The notes under the pieces were generated by a model. It worked only from the letters and a program-made list of their open reading frames with translations, did no database searches and was not told the origin of the DNA. From the NCBI GenBank assembly GCA_021209875.1, contig JAGYVD010000001.1, positions 7,068,001 through 7,132,000 of the forward strand: 64,000 nt of DNA, in the 5' to 3' direction. The position numbers and the translations under genes were made by a program. This document shows, in pieces, positions 32,981 through 43,813 of the stretch (the first letter of the stretch is position 1; each line of letters opens with the position of its first letter). Origin of the DNA: Rosellinia necatrix. Its lineage: Eukaryota; Ascomycota; Sordariomycetes; Xylariales; Xylariaceae.

Positions 32981-33142
32981 TGTCACGGAACTAGTCTTGA
33001 CCTAAGGACTCCACTAGGGCACGGGCCAGATTACTGTATATAAAAGGAGCGAGTAGCTGGCGACTGACCAAGTGAGGAACCTTCTCTCCTTGTGCAATAA
33101 CATAAGTTTTTTCTGGAACTACCAGCAGTACGAACTGTGACA
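32981..33142 (+). mobile_element. Solo LTR-like element, copy A (162 bp)
   Basis: It begins TGTCAC and ends GTGACA, perfect short inverted termini with the TG..CA ends of LTRs. It is flanked by near-matching 5 bp direct repeats (CCCTG before, CTCTG after). Inside are a TATA box (TATATAAAAGG, about 33,037) and a downstream CAATAACATAA, the layout of a small LTR with U3, R and U5. A second copy with many transitions is at 42,996-43,157 in the same orientation. Confidence 0.65.
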
Positions 33143-35195
33143 CTCTGCTCATAGCCCCTGTTCATGGCCCCTGTCGAACAGAAACCACGCGCTGCATTCG
33201 TCTCTCTCAATGATTTCAATGATTACCAGTCATGGTTTGACGATGCGTACCGTGCATAATGTTGTTAGACCATCTTGTGCTAAAGACATCCATACAAAGA
33301 GCTAAGACACCAAACCCTGTTCCCTGACTGCTTACCGCTGAGGCACGCCCCTCCGCGATCCTGATCACCGCCACCGCGCTCACATTCGCCCGGAATCCCC
33401 ACGGCTGAGAGGCAGTTCTTCATTATGTGCGCTGGGGAGGGGCAGCCCTCATCATGGACGATTTCCCTACCTCCGTGTCACACGCCGCCGTCCAGCCCTT
33501 CTTTGCCAAGGCTGGCCTACCATGGGGCACCGGGCCTCACGCTGTTATTCTTGCCATGTGCCGTCTCCCCTAATCACACAACGCTGCGCGCCCGTCCTTC
33601 CCCTAGGTGAATATTTCTAAGGGAAAGCCTTGGGGGGATTGGACTAAAAGGGCACAGATGCGGACAGGCGGGGCGGTGCAAGGTCGTGATAAGCACGAAC
33701 ACGAACAACCTCCTTCAGCATTGACCCTGATCCTGCATTCTTGTGCAAATGAAGTGAAGTATCATGACTAAGCAGTCAGAGAAGCAGGTATAAGGGTTGG
33801 GTTGGCCAGGTAGGGCAGCAATAAAGAGCACTTTTACCACCTACATGATTTCCAGACCACTGGACTCCGGCTTTGTATTATTTTTTTCAACGATTTTAAT
33901 TAAGTTACGCTGCCTTGGTTAACTAATTCCCAAACTTCGCAATCAAAAAAAAAAAAACCACAGTCGGAGGTACAAGAACGACTTATCTCTAACAACCTCT
34001 CTCTAACAAAACTGCCAATAATATCTACCTACAGACAGGTTGTTTGCTTTGCTACTTTGTTCGTGTTTGCGTATTTTCGCTAGTGGTTATTTATAGCATC
34101 TGTGAGCTGATCTGCCAAGATCTCGGGCTCTTATCCGAGATCAAATGGCCATCTTGAGGGAGACGTCGCTTTGACCATATTACCTACTCATTTGTCGTTA
34201 AGTCCACACAACACACCTTCTCGGAGTCTGACGAAGGTTGGTTATGTTCTCAGCTTTTGGTATGGCAACATTGGCGGGCCAAATTCGGTGCATCATTCTA
34301 GGGTCTATGATTACCTGTCTACTGAACTATGTTATGATATCAGAATTGTTTGAATACCTCGTCTGGCAATAACTAAATTTAATCCCCAACTAACTGCCCA
34401 GCTTCTCATGTCCCCTTTTTTGTTTGGGCGAAACTTATCCCTCGTTGCTCTTAATGCCTAAATTTTAGTCGCCACAAGTTCAAAGCCTTAGAACTTCCCT
34501 CCGAAACGAATTACACCATTCGCTTTTTCTGGGAGTGATACTTCAAGGGAACCTATAGAAAATCTTGCATTAGTTTAATGCTGTTGAATATCGGGGTGGG
34601 AAATGTGCTTTGGATGTTTCTAGACTCGAATCCGTCCCACACAACGCACTTTGCGTGTATAAACAGAAAGGTTCCCTCTGTCGTTCTTTTGACATTATGG
34701 CTTTCGCACGCGCCAGATGCTGTTGAAGTCAAGCACTTCTTTCCTGTCAAATGTATATGGGTCACTCCGCAACCTCCTGTCTATATTAATCTAGATATCC
34801 CGGGTCCCTTCGGGTCCCTCCACTCTACTCTACACCTTGAATATCATTAACTTGCCTTCATACCATGCTCCGCTTCTCTTGAAATTTCCTTACTACTAAG
34901 AACCAAGAGTCAATATTGCCCATAGATACTCGAACGTAATAACGTGAGGTATAAGGGAGGACGCTATGGATATCATGTTTCCAAACTTGCTCTTGACGAA
35001 CGTCAGGGCAGTGTTCACCTCGAAAGTCGCCGCCCCACCACCGACGCGCCGATAGTGCTCTGCAAGAATTGCGAGTGTCAAGTGATAGTGTCATAGGGCG
35101 AGTAGATAGGCTTATTCTAGGTAGCAGGGGGTGTAAGGGTTGTATTTAGGGCTCAACAGGGCAAGCAATCCAGTCCTGAACCCTTCAAAACCCAA

Positions 35196-35242
35196 AAGGA
35201 CCTTGAAGGTCCTTATACACTGCCGATTCCAGTACTGGAATC
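35196..35242. repeat. Two adjacent perfect palindromes
   Basis: 35196-35214 is AAGGACCTT-G-AAGGTCCTT (9 bp arms). 35225-35242 is the 18 bp perfect palindrome GATTCCAGTACTGGAATC. They are separated by 10 bp. Confidence 0.85.
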
Positions 35243-37215
35243 ACCCTAGGTGTCGGGTAGTAGCTAGTGGTGTCATAGTTGGATCTGACAGCAAGCTGGG
35301 CGTGGGCCTAGTATAAGAGCTCTGGACGAGTTACACTGGCGGGAATCCTCAGGTGATGTACTCTCAGTCCGTGATAAATAGTGACACTACTTGTCTCAGT
35401 AAACTCATTCTCTGTTAGTCCAAACTCCCCTGCACCCTTGAATATCCGGCACAAAAAGGATTTTAGAGCACTATATCGGAGATTATCAATGTCGTCGCAG
35501 AATGGGCTCTAGTCAAGGGAGAATTGCGCTGCAGGGAAATAACGGATTTCTTATGTATGGGTAACTTTTTGTTGGACCTCGATAGCTATTGGATGATGAA
35601 GTGACGCTTACATGTAGGAAAAGTGCTGCTTTAGCCATGAGCATTTAAGTTCGGCCCTGGACAACATAAAACATACCTATCTTAGCTGCTTTTCTATAGT
35701 CAACTGTTAGACTACTTCATCTAGGTTTTAGGTAGACAAGGTATGTTCACCATCCATCCCTTGTCGCAAACCTCCTGTGTCCGAGCAGACCCCGATCATT
35801 AGCACTCTCTTGACCACCGATCCTGGTAGATCCCTAGAGATTATTTATCTTGGGCGCTGGTGTTTTGTGTGGCACTTTCTGCCGACTAAGAAAACTGTAA
35901 ATAGCCAATATCGATCATATCTCACGCCCAGTAGTAGTTTTCGATTTCTCTTGGCGGGAAGAAGTAACAGAGTTAAGTCCTGGGGGGATGTTTATTGCCA
36001 ACAAGGTCCTCACCGGGTTCTTGCTGGATCACTTGATAACATCCGAAATTACACCTTGTTCTATTAAGCGCTTGAATTGCGAAGCGTTAAACAAACATGA
36101 TGGGTTGGCGGTTGACCTCTGCCTTAATAACAGAGTCAACCCTTCTGGCTTAGGCATGCCACACATCTGATCGTAATCTGAATGTCTTAGGTAGATAAAA
36201 CACATGGCGAGGTACTAGCTGCCCAACTGTATAGTTGTATAGGCATATCTGTGTATATAAGGACTGAAGGCCTCCCACTATAGATGGTAGGGCCGGGAAT
36301 CAATGATATTGAACCCTACCCGTATACTCAATTATCTATTTGCGACCCAGTTGCTACCCTCTCTAGTGACTAGACCTCACTCTGGACATTCTTCCCATGA
36401 CAGAATGTCAGATAAAACTCTACTTTGCGGCGGTAGCTGGCAATACCTACGTAAGAGATGCAAGATGAAGGAGTACGTTAATACTATCTCTAGCCTAATG
36501 TGTGTCTTGGTTGGTATCGAGTGTCAGAAGTTATACACCGGCAGCTTTGGCGACTTCTTGCCAGCCTGCGACTATACGACTATATTATGCATACACGACG
36601 CGGAATTGGCCGAGGCATTATATTTGATTACCATTTTGGAGAAAATTTGCGCAGCATTAATCTGAATCCGCTCGGGGCATTCTACTCGGCGAGCCGTTCT
36701 GCATTCGGCTATTAACATATAGTCGCTGCCGCCCGCTTCTGAACATACGAATTGCGCGAGTGACGTCTGGCAGCACGACTCCTAAATTCTAGAATACGGC
36801 TCCCATATTCCAGAAAGTCGCCCCTAATGTCCCATGGGGTTCCTATCAACACCTTGGGGACTCTGACTGGGGACAAGAAACGTCTTGCTGTGATGAATGC
36901 TTGCGTTTGTATATACGAGAGTGAAGGGGGGTTTATATATGATCCCTTGGCTCTAATTAGTGTTAGTTGACAGATAGTTGTCTAGAACTTGGCTGACAAA
37001 TAATAAAATGGCAAGATAGGCGGAGCTGAGGCTCGACAGAGGAATATTGATTACTCACTTGTCAGGTAAACACACAGTTGAAGAGTAGAGAAGTCTGACG
37101 GACTTCATCGCGCCTAAGCTAATGGCAAGCCGAACAAATTCAACCCTATATGATACCTGCCCACCGGCTAGGCTGGTTGGGTACAATCCTCGCATCTCTT
37201 ACCATTGGTGCCAAC

Positions 37216-38958
37216 CTATACACGTGGGCGATTTGGTATCACCGTCAAGCCCCTCACTCCCTTGAGTCCCATTTTACCCACGGTACTCTTCTCCAGGCTA
37301 GGGACTTCGGCAGCGCCGAGGCCTTCGAGTGCGAATTTGTTGGCTTCCGCTACAAGTTTGACGGCATCCCACTTCATACGTTTCAGGTAGCTGTTGTAGA
37401 ACCCGAGCCATGCCTTGTATGTGCTTTGTTGGTTGTCCATCTGCGGAGTAATTCTCCTGATATCGTCTTGCGCGGTCAGGTCGGCAGGGTGCTCGTTGAA
37501 TGTGATGTCCTTAAGCTCCCATCTCGAAAACCAGGTTTCGTGGGATGTGATGATGAAGGTACCCCTGCCCTCGGCACCTGCGCGCGCTGTGCGCCCGAGA
37601 CGATGCACGTATGACTCCTTGTCGGAAGGTATCCCTGCCTGGAACACGTTGGTCACAGCGGGGAAATCCATACCGCGAGCTATGACATCGGTGGCAATCA
37701 TGATGCCAGTCCGGGCTCGGCGATACTGTTCGGTGACACTGGTGCGCTTGCCCTGGGGCATTCGCGAGTGCAGGCGAAGGATAGGCGGCATATCGGGAAA
37801 TTGTTGGAGAAGTTCGGTATAAAAGTTCACAAGCCCTGCCGTGGGGGCGAAGACAATAGCCTTGAATGCCTCTGATCCAACCTCGGTTCGTTCCCGGCGT
37901 AGTGCGCCTAGTAAAGCGGCCGCCATGTCGGAAAAGTCAGGCACTATGATTAGTTGCTGTGGGACGCGCTCATGTGTGCTTGCTTCGCCTTCTTGTATGG
38001 TCGAGATATACTTGTACTCTTTCGAAAGGACCAGACCGGACACCTTTTGAACGTACTCCGGAACAGTAGCTGAGAAAAGCATGCTTTGTCTAGGCTTGGT
38101 CGCCTTGCTTGGTAGGCACCCAACGATCTGCTTCAATGAGGCAAGGAAACCCATGTCTAGCAGCCTGTCTGCCTCATCCAGCACCAAGGTATCCAGCTGC
38201 TGCAGCTTCTCAACGACAGGGCTTGACTCCCCCCCGAGGTGGTCATAAAGCCGACCGGGCGTTCCGATCAATATATCGCAGCCTCTCATGATGCGTCTTT
38301 CCTCAACATCTTTATTGGTGCCGCCGATGGCAATGCACACCTTGTACTGGGGTAGCCGCTGCAACAAGGCCTCCGCTTCGGTGGCGATCTGCAATGCGAG
38401 TTCTCTGGTGGGTGTGATGACTAGAAGCGATACAGCGGAGCCCGGCCGTATCCCCCGGTTTACAAGATTCTGGAGAGCAGGCAGCAAGAATGCGACAGTC
38501 TTGCCGGTACCCGTCTTAGCCTGCGCTAGAATATCCGAGCGGTCGGTGAGGATAGGTCGGATGGTAGCTGCTTGAACGGGCGTCATATTTTCAAACTTCA
38601 AATCTTCAGTGATGGTGGAGAGCAACGTAGGATGGACGAGACCGCCCTCCCTCAAGTCGCTGAACTTCTGCTCGTCGGGCGAGATGGGGATGGTCAACGA
38701 GGCAGAAGAGCCCGTGCTGGCGGGACCGGCTGACGGGCTGCCTAGGTCATTGCGGCTGTTTGCGTCTCTGGTCGCCCGTTTGCTGAACTTCCGGGTGGCG
38801 GCCCCTCTGCCTCTGAATTTGCCGGGTGGTTTCGCCTTGGCGTGGTGTCTGGCGTTCTTCTCCATGATGAGACTGCGCGTCAATGTGGTGGTGGTGGCGG
38901 CGGTTGTGAAGTGGTGTCGGAGGAAGACAAGTGCAGGAATAGGGAACCTAACCTGCAT
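37216..38958 (-). CDS. mss116: Mitochondrial DEAD-box RNA helicase Mss116
   Basis: Single exon, 580 residues. The N-terminus is basic and Ser/Thr/Arg-rich without acids for the first 30 residues, fitting a mitochondrial presequence. Helicase motifs are intact and in order: Q motif region FENMTPVQAATI, motif I AQAKTGTGKT (145-154), Ia PTREL (183-187), Ib TPGR, II DEAD (261-264), III SAT (296-298), then TDVIARGMDFP and motif VI HRLGRTARAG. The Mss116-type C-terminal extension follows (YKAWLGFYNSYLKRM and onward). The family helps group I and II intron splicing and translation in mitochondria, using ATP. The C-terminal extension and presequence distinguish it from cytosolic DEAD-box proteins. 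It sits alone between gene-poor stretches, and its integrity marks this part as euchromatic. Confidence 0.9.
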   Translation of the reverse strand: MQVRFPIPALVFLRHHFTTAATTTTLTRSLIMEKNARHHAKAKPPGKFRGRGAATRKFSKRATRDANSRNDLGSPSAGPASTGSSASLTIPISPDEQKFSDLREGGLVHPTLLSTITEDLKFENMTPVQAATIRPILTDRSDILAQAKTGTGKTVAFLLPALQNLVNRGIRPGSAVSLLVITPTRELALQIATEAEALLQRLPQYKVCIAIGGTNKDVEERRIMRGCDILIGTPGRLYDHLGGESSPVVEKLQQLDTLVLDEADRLLDMGFLASLKQIVGCLPSKATKPRQSMLFSATVPEYVQKVSGLVLSKEYKYISTIQEGEASTHERVPQQLIIVPDFSDMAAALLGALRRERTEVGSEAFKAIVFAPTAGLVNFYTELLQQFPDMPPILRLHSRMPQGKRTSVTEQYRRARTGIMIATDVIARGMDFPAVTNVFQAGIPSDKESYVHRLGRTARAGAEGRGTFIITSHETWFSRWELKDITFNEHPADLTAQDDIRRITPQMDNQQSTYKAWLGFYNSYLKRMKWDAVKLVAEANKFALEGLGAAEVPSLEKSTVGKMGLKGVRGLTVIPNRPRV

Positions 38959-39549
38959 AGGCGGCGTAGAAGGGACGTTTATCCCGGGTGACTGATTGGA
39001 GACAAAGGTGTAACGTTGGCACGTCTTGATTTTATGGTTGTTTCACTTCACTCGGTATGTCATTTGGTGTATGGGTGGATGTATTGGGCTGCAAATTTAC
39101 TTTAGACACTAGTTATGCCCTGTCCAGATAACACCGCCGAACCATCTATCGCTATATCCCCCACTTGCCACGTGTTTTACACAATGCCTAGGTACATAGG
39201 ATCCTTCTAAGCTACCCAGGTGGGTACTTACTTAGGGTGCTTAGGCAGCTATTAGGGGACGATCCAGGGTTGGGCTCCACTAATGATACTGACATTTACA
39301 CTCCCAGCAGCCCTTCTCACTTAAAAAGAATAGCATAACTAGCGGATATGCATTTAACGTCCGAGCTTTTAAATCTCTAGGCGGAGCGTCCATAATTAAT
39401 ACAACGCTTCACCGTAGGTCCTGCGGTTAACAATCTACATAATTCACAGAATAAGATAACGCCGCATATAAATCAATGTCACCGAAACGAAGACCTATCA
39501 AGACAGCAGAGCAGTACACCTTTAAGCGAAGGTTCAAGACCGTATAGCA
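38959..39549. other. Intergenic region upstream of mss116
   Basis: This contains the presumed helicase promoter. A loose CCTAGGTACATAGG / CCCAGGTGGGTACTTACTTAGG patch near 39,190-39,240 resembles the palindromes upstream of frq. No gene is seen. Confidence 0.5.
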
Positions 39550-39945
39550 TTACAGACGCAGATCAGGGCCTACCATTGCCGCCCTCGACAAAAGCCTATT
39601 TAGAGCATAGAGCACTACAGCTCCAATGGAAGCCCCCAGCAAGCATACTACAAGACTAGACTTGCCACTATCGGTAATAGAGGACGAACTAGCATAGCAG
39701 CAACCAGTCATATCAGATATACACAAATATATCTCTAAAGCTACACCATAGGGTGGCTGGTACCTCGCCATATGCTTTAACCTCCTAACAACCCACTTCT
39801 TGACCGGAGGTCTAGGCAAATTTATATCCACATGAGAAAGCTCAAGATGGCCTCCGACTATGCTTTCTTGAAAATAAAGACCCGCCGGGATTCCACACTC
39901 TCCAGCACAGTCGCGAAACCCTGTGAATTCACCAGCCCTGTTACT
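39550..39945 (-). pseudogene. Open frame of 131 codons without a start codon, possible gene remnant
   Basis: The minus strand is open from a TAG at 39948..39946 down to the stop at 39550. Near its start it has four cysteines and the segment FRDCAGECGIPAGLYFQ, then PRPPVKKWVVRRLKHM, and near the end one hydrophobic segment (SSLVVCLLGASIGAVVLYAL) that could span a membrane. No ATG lies in the first half; the first possible start is GTG or the internal ATG of KHMARY. It may be the last exon of a gene whose upstream part is lost, or a chance frame. I do not recognise the family. Confidence 0.25.
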
Positions 39946-41266
39946 CTAGGTAGTAGTAGTATTAACGTCTAGTCTAGGTGTCTGACTGTTACTCTAGGTA
40001 GCTTGTGGGACTTTCTATGAGCACCTGTACGATGCCAAACGACGTGTCAGTTTACGAGTGCTAAGACTTGGGAGCCATTAATACTATGGAACTCGGGCTT
40101 GGCATATTTGACCACTTTATCTCTGGCTACAAGACTGGGAGGTCAACAAGAGGCATAAGTAAATATTCTGATGATCGAATAGAGTTTATTGCAAGATTTG
40201 CCGAAGGAAATAGCTTGGCTGTCGAAATTAGGAGGCTAGTAAATGCCGGCGGCTGGGTACTTCGCACTACACATATTTACCATATACTACTGAGGTACCA
40301 CCTCACTCCTCTGTACTTAGAGTTGTTCCTTAATACTTCATCTCTTACAGCACACTTTCTGAATCACTCGTAACCTCATAATTCAACACTGGCTTATACC
40401 TTTATAACATGACTCTTGGTTAAGTCTAACAAGGAACGTTGGTGTTTCTCTGTTGCTCCACGCAGTAACGGCCCAAATGTGATTCAAGACGTGTTCGCCA
40501 TTGTCAAGGCCAATCGTGCCTTTCTATTGGTGGAATTCAGCCTCCTACTCTTTGAGACAAAATCAGCACGCTTGGTCTGCAACTGCAACATTCTCCAGTG
40601 CTGGACCACCGCGCCCAAGACGGCAGAGGAAACCCCTCCAGATTCATACCACCTCGTACTCAACTGTGCCACGCCGGATGACTAAAAGAGAGTCTACTTG
40701 TTACGACGCGACCGGAAGCCAAGGGCGCAATATTGGCGGGAAATATTTATTGATGCGCTGTCAAATCTCTAGCAGAAGCCGGCGGGGCAAGTTTATCTCG
40801 CTTCAAAAGGTTCTCTATCTTTTTCTCAGGCATGGTGCCCATCGAGATTGCCCCGGCGAGGCCCAGAGGCCGGGCTTGGTTCTGTAACAGTCCTATATTA
40901 TACATTAAATCACACTCCCAGTTACGAGGAAGTTCTCAAATGATGCTTGACACGGGGAGTCTTGGGGCTTCGGCTACTCGGGCAGTTTTCTGACCCCGAC
41001 GGAGTCAACTCTACCCCATCTCGGGCTTGGTGTTAATATAACACTCCGTTTTGTCTGCCACCAACTCTTACCAGATCTCCAGGGGCGAAAGGCACTCTGA
41101 TTTTGCCGAACTATCTCTCTCTCGCTGATAAACAAGACCCTCATAATTCTGGACGAGGCGAGTTATTTAAGTCTTAGACATTCCTCAAATAACAGTCCGC
41201 GTGACTGCCCCCTTACGACTCACTGTCCTGTTCATGCACTAGATACTTTGATCTATCTAGTCATTC
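39946..41266. other. Intergenic region upstream of the tannase-family gene
   Basis: About 1.3 kb with unconserved short open frames. A 16 bp direct repeat (CTGTTACTCTAGGTAG) occurs at about 39,938 and 39,986. The last few hundred bases should be the esterase promoter. Confidence 0.45.
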
Positions 41267-42874
41267 ATGGAGCAAATCAGTTCATTTTTTAACCTACATG
41301 GCCAGCAGACGGCCTTCGCAGGTACAGAGTCCTGGTGTAGCCCTGCGGTTTTCTCGCTCCCAGCTCTCTATGGCCTTAATATCCTAACCGTTGAAGCAAC
41401 CCTGCGCCGAAACTTCACATTTCCCTCCATGGACATTTTTGGCCTTCCGGAGCCTGTCGTCGGATTGGATTTTTGTAATGTCACCATTGCTTATACGCAT
41501 CTCGGCTGGGGTGACACAGTCAATGTCATTTCATATCTCCCATTAGCGGAAAATTGGAATACAAAGTTCGCAGCAAACGGTGGAGGTGGTTTTATGACAG
41601 GAGGGGAGGAAATGGCACTCTTTACCATGGTACCTGCCCTAGTTGATGGGTTCGCCGTTTCTACCACTGATGGTGGCCACCGTATATCTGCTCAAGAAGG
41701 AATGGCTTTAACAAGCACATGGGCTCATTCCAGCCCCGGTAACGTCAACTGGCCCCTGCTGGTCGATTTTGCCCACGTCGCCCTTCATGATATGGCCACA
41801 ATTGGCAAAGCAGTAACCGAGGCATTTTATCAAGTGGCTCCCAGATATTCCTACTTCTTCGGGGGGTCAACAGGGGGTAGGCAAGGTTATCAGCTCGCCC
41901 AACGTTATCCCAAAGACTTTGACGGCATTCTCGCGCTGTTCCCCGCTATAAACTGGGCAAAATTTCTATTCTCCAATATTTGGCCGGTATTCGTCATGAA
42001 CCAGATGAATGCATATCCTCCCAAGTGCCAATTTGACGCCATTCGAGAGGCCGCAATTGCTGCTTGTGATGAATTGGACAGTTTTGAGGATGGTATTATC
42101 TCACGACCTGGACTTTGCCGCTTCGATCCCCATACTGTTGTCGGCAGAGCTTTCCACTGCAATGATATTGAATCCACTATTTCATCGGAAGCTGCTACAA
42201 TAGCAAAAGCAGCATGGGATGGACCTCGAAGCTCATCAGGCGAATTCCAATGGTACGGCTTTGGAATGGATGCGGATCTTACGGAGCCATTGGGCGGGCC
42301 AATCCATACTAGCTGTAATTCTGCAGGAGTGTGCTCTGCAAGTCCATTCGTAATCTCGGACGTATGGGCTCGATATTGGGTCTTGAAAGAGCCGGATTTC
42401 GAGATGACAAAGTTAACACACAGGGAATGGGATGATATATTCCGTGGATCGGTTAACGAATATGAGTCTGTTATTGGAACAAGTGATCCTGATCTTGCCA
42501 GGTTTAGAAACGCAGGCGGGAAGATGATCACTTGGCATGGGACAGGTGATGCAGCTATCCCGAGTAACGGTAGTTCGGACTATTACGATCGGGTCCTGCA
42601 TTTGGATCCTAATGCACAAGACTACTATCGCCTTTTTATGATACCTGGGTCGACCCACTCCATCATGACTCACATTGTTCCATCAAGAGACACAATGTTC
42701 AAGGCGATACAAGATTGGGTGGAGAAAGGTGTGGCTCCTGACACAATGCCTTCTGAAGGACCTTCACCAAAAAATCCCGATGTTAGAATCAAGCGAGATT
42801 TTTGCATGTATCCACGAGTACAACACTACCAAGGTGGAGATGGTACGAAGGCGGGTTCGTTCATTTGTGTCTAA
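41267..42874 (+). CDS. Tannase/feruloyl esterase family protein lacking the CS-D-HC cysteines
   Basis: Single exon, 535 residues, matching the tannase family (PF07519 type) along its length: NVISYLPLAENWNTKFAANGGGGF, ALVDGFAVSTTDGGH, FYQVAPRYSYFFGGSTGGRQGYQLAQRYP, DGILALFPAINW, a calcium-loop-like CDELDSFEDGIISRP, GGKMITWHGTGDAAIP and MIPGSTHSI. The catalytic triad would be Ser201, Asp428 and His464. Relatives have Cys just before the Ser and just after the His, joined by a disulfide; here these are Gly200 and Ser465. Other cysteines remain. No signal peptide is visible at this start; the first family-like residue is Cys24, so an upstream exon may be missing. Codon use is less G/C-rich than in the GH125 gene. 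It lies 330 bp from the AT-rich block. Expected activity is ester hydrolysis of plant phenolics, uncertain given the changes. Confidence 0.85.
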   Translation: MEQISSFFNLHGQQTAFAGTESWCSPAVFSLPALYGLNILTVEATLRRNFTFPSMDIFGLPEPVVGLDFCNVTIAYTHLGWGDTVNVISYLPLAENWNTKFAANGGGGFMTGGEEMALFTMVPALVDGFAVSTTDGGHRISAQEGMALTSTWAHSSPGNVNWPLLVDFAHVALHDMATIGKAVTEAFYQVAPRYSYFFGGSTGGRQGYQLAQRYPKDFDGILALFPAINWAKFLFSNIWPVFVMNQMNAYPPKCQFDAIREAAIAACDELDSFEDGIISRPGLCRFDPHTVVGRAFHCNDIESTISSEAATIAKAAWDGPRSSSGEFQWYGFGMDADLTEPLGGPIHTSCNSAGVCSASPFVISDVWARYWVLKEPDFEMTKLTHREWDDIFRGSVNEYESVIGTSDPDLARFRNAGGKMITWHGTGDAAIPSNGSSDYYDRVLHLDPNAQDYYRLFMIPGSTHSIMTHIVPSRDTMFKAIQDWVEKGVAPDTMPSEGPSPKNPDVRIKRDFCMYPRVQHYQGGDGTKAGSFICV

Positions 42875-42995
42875 TCTGTAGCCAGAAGTATTAACCTGTT
42901 GTCTCTATGGCCGTTTACCTCCTGGTCGCCTGACCTACAGATACAGGCCTCTAAAGAAAGCCCGCAAGGGGAGAACAAGATAGTGTCACAGTAAC

Positions 42996-43157
42996 TGTCA
43001 CAGAACTAGTCTTGACCTAAGAACTCCATTAGGGCACGGGCGAGAATACTGCATATAAAAGGAGCGGGTAGATAACGAGTGGCCAAGTAAGGAAGTTCCC
43101 CTCCTTGTGCAATAACATAAGTTATTTCTAGAACCACCAGCAGTACAAACTATAAGC
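42996..43157 (+). mobile_element. Solo LTR-like element, copy B (162 bp)
   Basis: It aligns end to end with the 162 bp element at 32,981 without net length change. It starts TGTCACAGAACTAG and keeps the TATATAAAAGG-like core as CATATAAAAGG. Most differences are transitions, and the final GTGACA has decayed. It sits directly before the AT-rich block. It shares orientation with copy A, but real genes lie between, so the two are independent copies. Confidence 0.65.
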
Positions 43158-43618
43158 TAACCACACAGGCCACAGGAAACACCCTTACAGGCTACTGAAG
43201 GCCACCTTATTAACGTGTTAACATGTACTCTAGCAATTTTATTTAACTTATGAATTTATTTTAATTTTTATTTAATATTTAATTTATGAGTATAATTAAA
43301 ATTGCCTGTTTTTTGGTTTTTAATAATACTGGCGGTATTTTAAAAAATATATATAAAAGCTATAATTTATAAGGTTTAATTTAAGATATTAGTTTATGAA
43401 GCAGTATTTAAATATAATATATAATATATGATATAGTCAGGAAGAGAGGGGCTCCTTATCTAGCTAGCTGTGCTAGCTAGATAAAGATTGTATAGCTTAG
43501 ATAAGGTAACCTAGCTTAAAAGGCTTCAGGTCCGTGCAGGACTAAAAGATTTTATTTAATTTATATTACATTTTTATAAATTTAATTATATTATTTTTAA
43601 TAATTTTTATTAAATAAT

Positions 43619-43813
43619 TGATACGCGCGCGTAGAGGGAGCGCTTACATAAGCTCCTCGCTTGGGGTGCTGTGGCCCGTGGCCACAGCACAACCTAATTA
43701 GGCCTAGCCCCATGTATGTGGGCCCTAGCCCACACCTAGGTAAAACTTTAGCTTGGCCTAGATTTGCTAGTCCTTCATCTTTTATAATACACACTTTACA
43801 CCCCTATGGTGCA
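43619..43813 (-). mobile_element. Solo terminal repeat of the 7 kb element, inverted, little RIP
   Basis: On the minus strand this 195 bp unit begins TGCACCATAGGGGTG and ends CGCGCGTATCA. It matches the two units at 48,661 and 55,531 on the + strand. It is less mutated than both and keeps a perfect hairpin at 43,666-43,690 (GTGCTGTGGCC, CGT, GGCCACAGCAC). Confidence 0.65.

Larger units (their letters stand above)
31564..37215. other. Gene-poor intergenic stretch
   Basis: About 5.7 kb with lower GC than the first 31 kb and only short open frames with no recognised domain. It contains a poly-T run near 32,322-32,340, a solo LTR-like element at 32,981 and a palindrome pair at 35,196-35,242. Parts may be old degraded repeats, but no coding remnant could be named. 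Confidence 0.5.

Noticed and set aside
35271..35386. A 116 bp segment with TGTCAT..GTGACA ends as another solo LTR
   Set aside because: No target duplication and no second copy in the window. The ends match only weakly.
32981..43157. Copies A and B of the 162 bp repeat as LTRs of one 10 kb element
   Set aside because: They are direct repeats, but ordinary host genes (Mss116, tannase-family) lie between and no retroelement coding remains. Independent solo copies are simpler.
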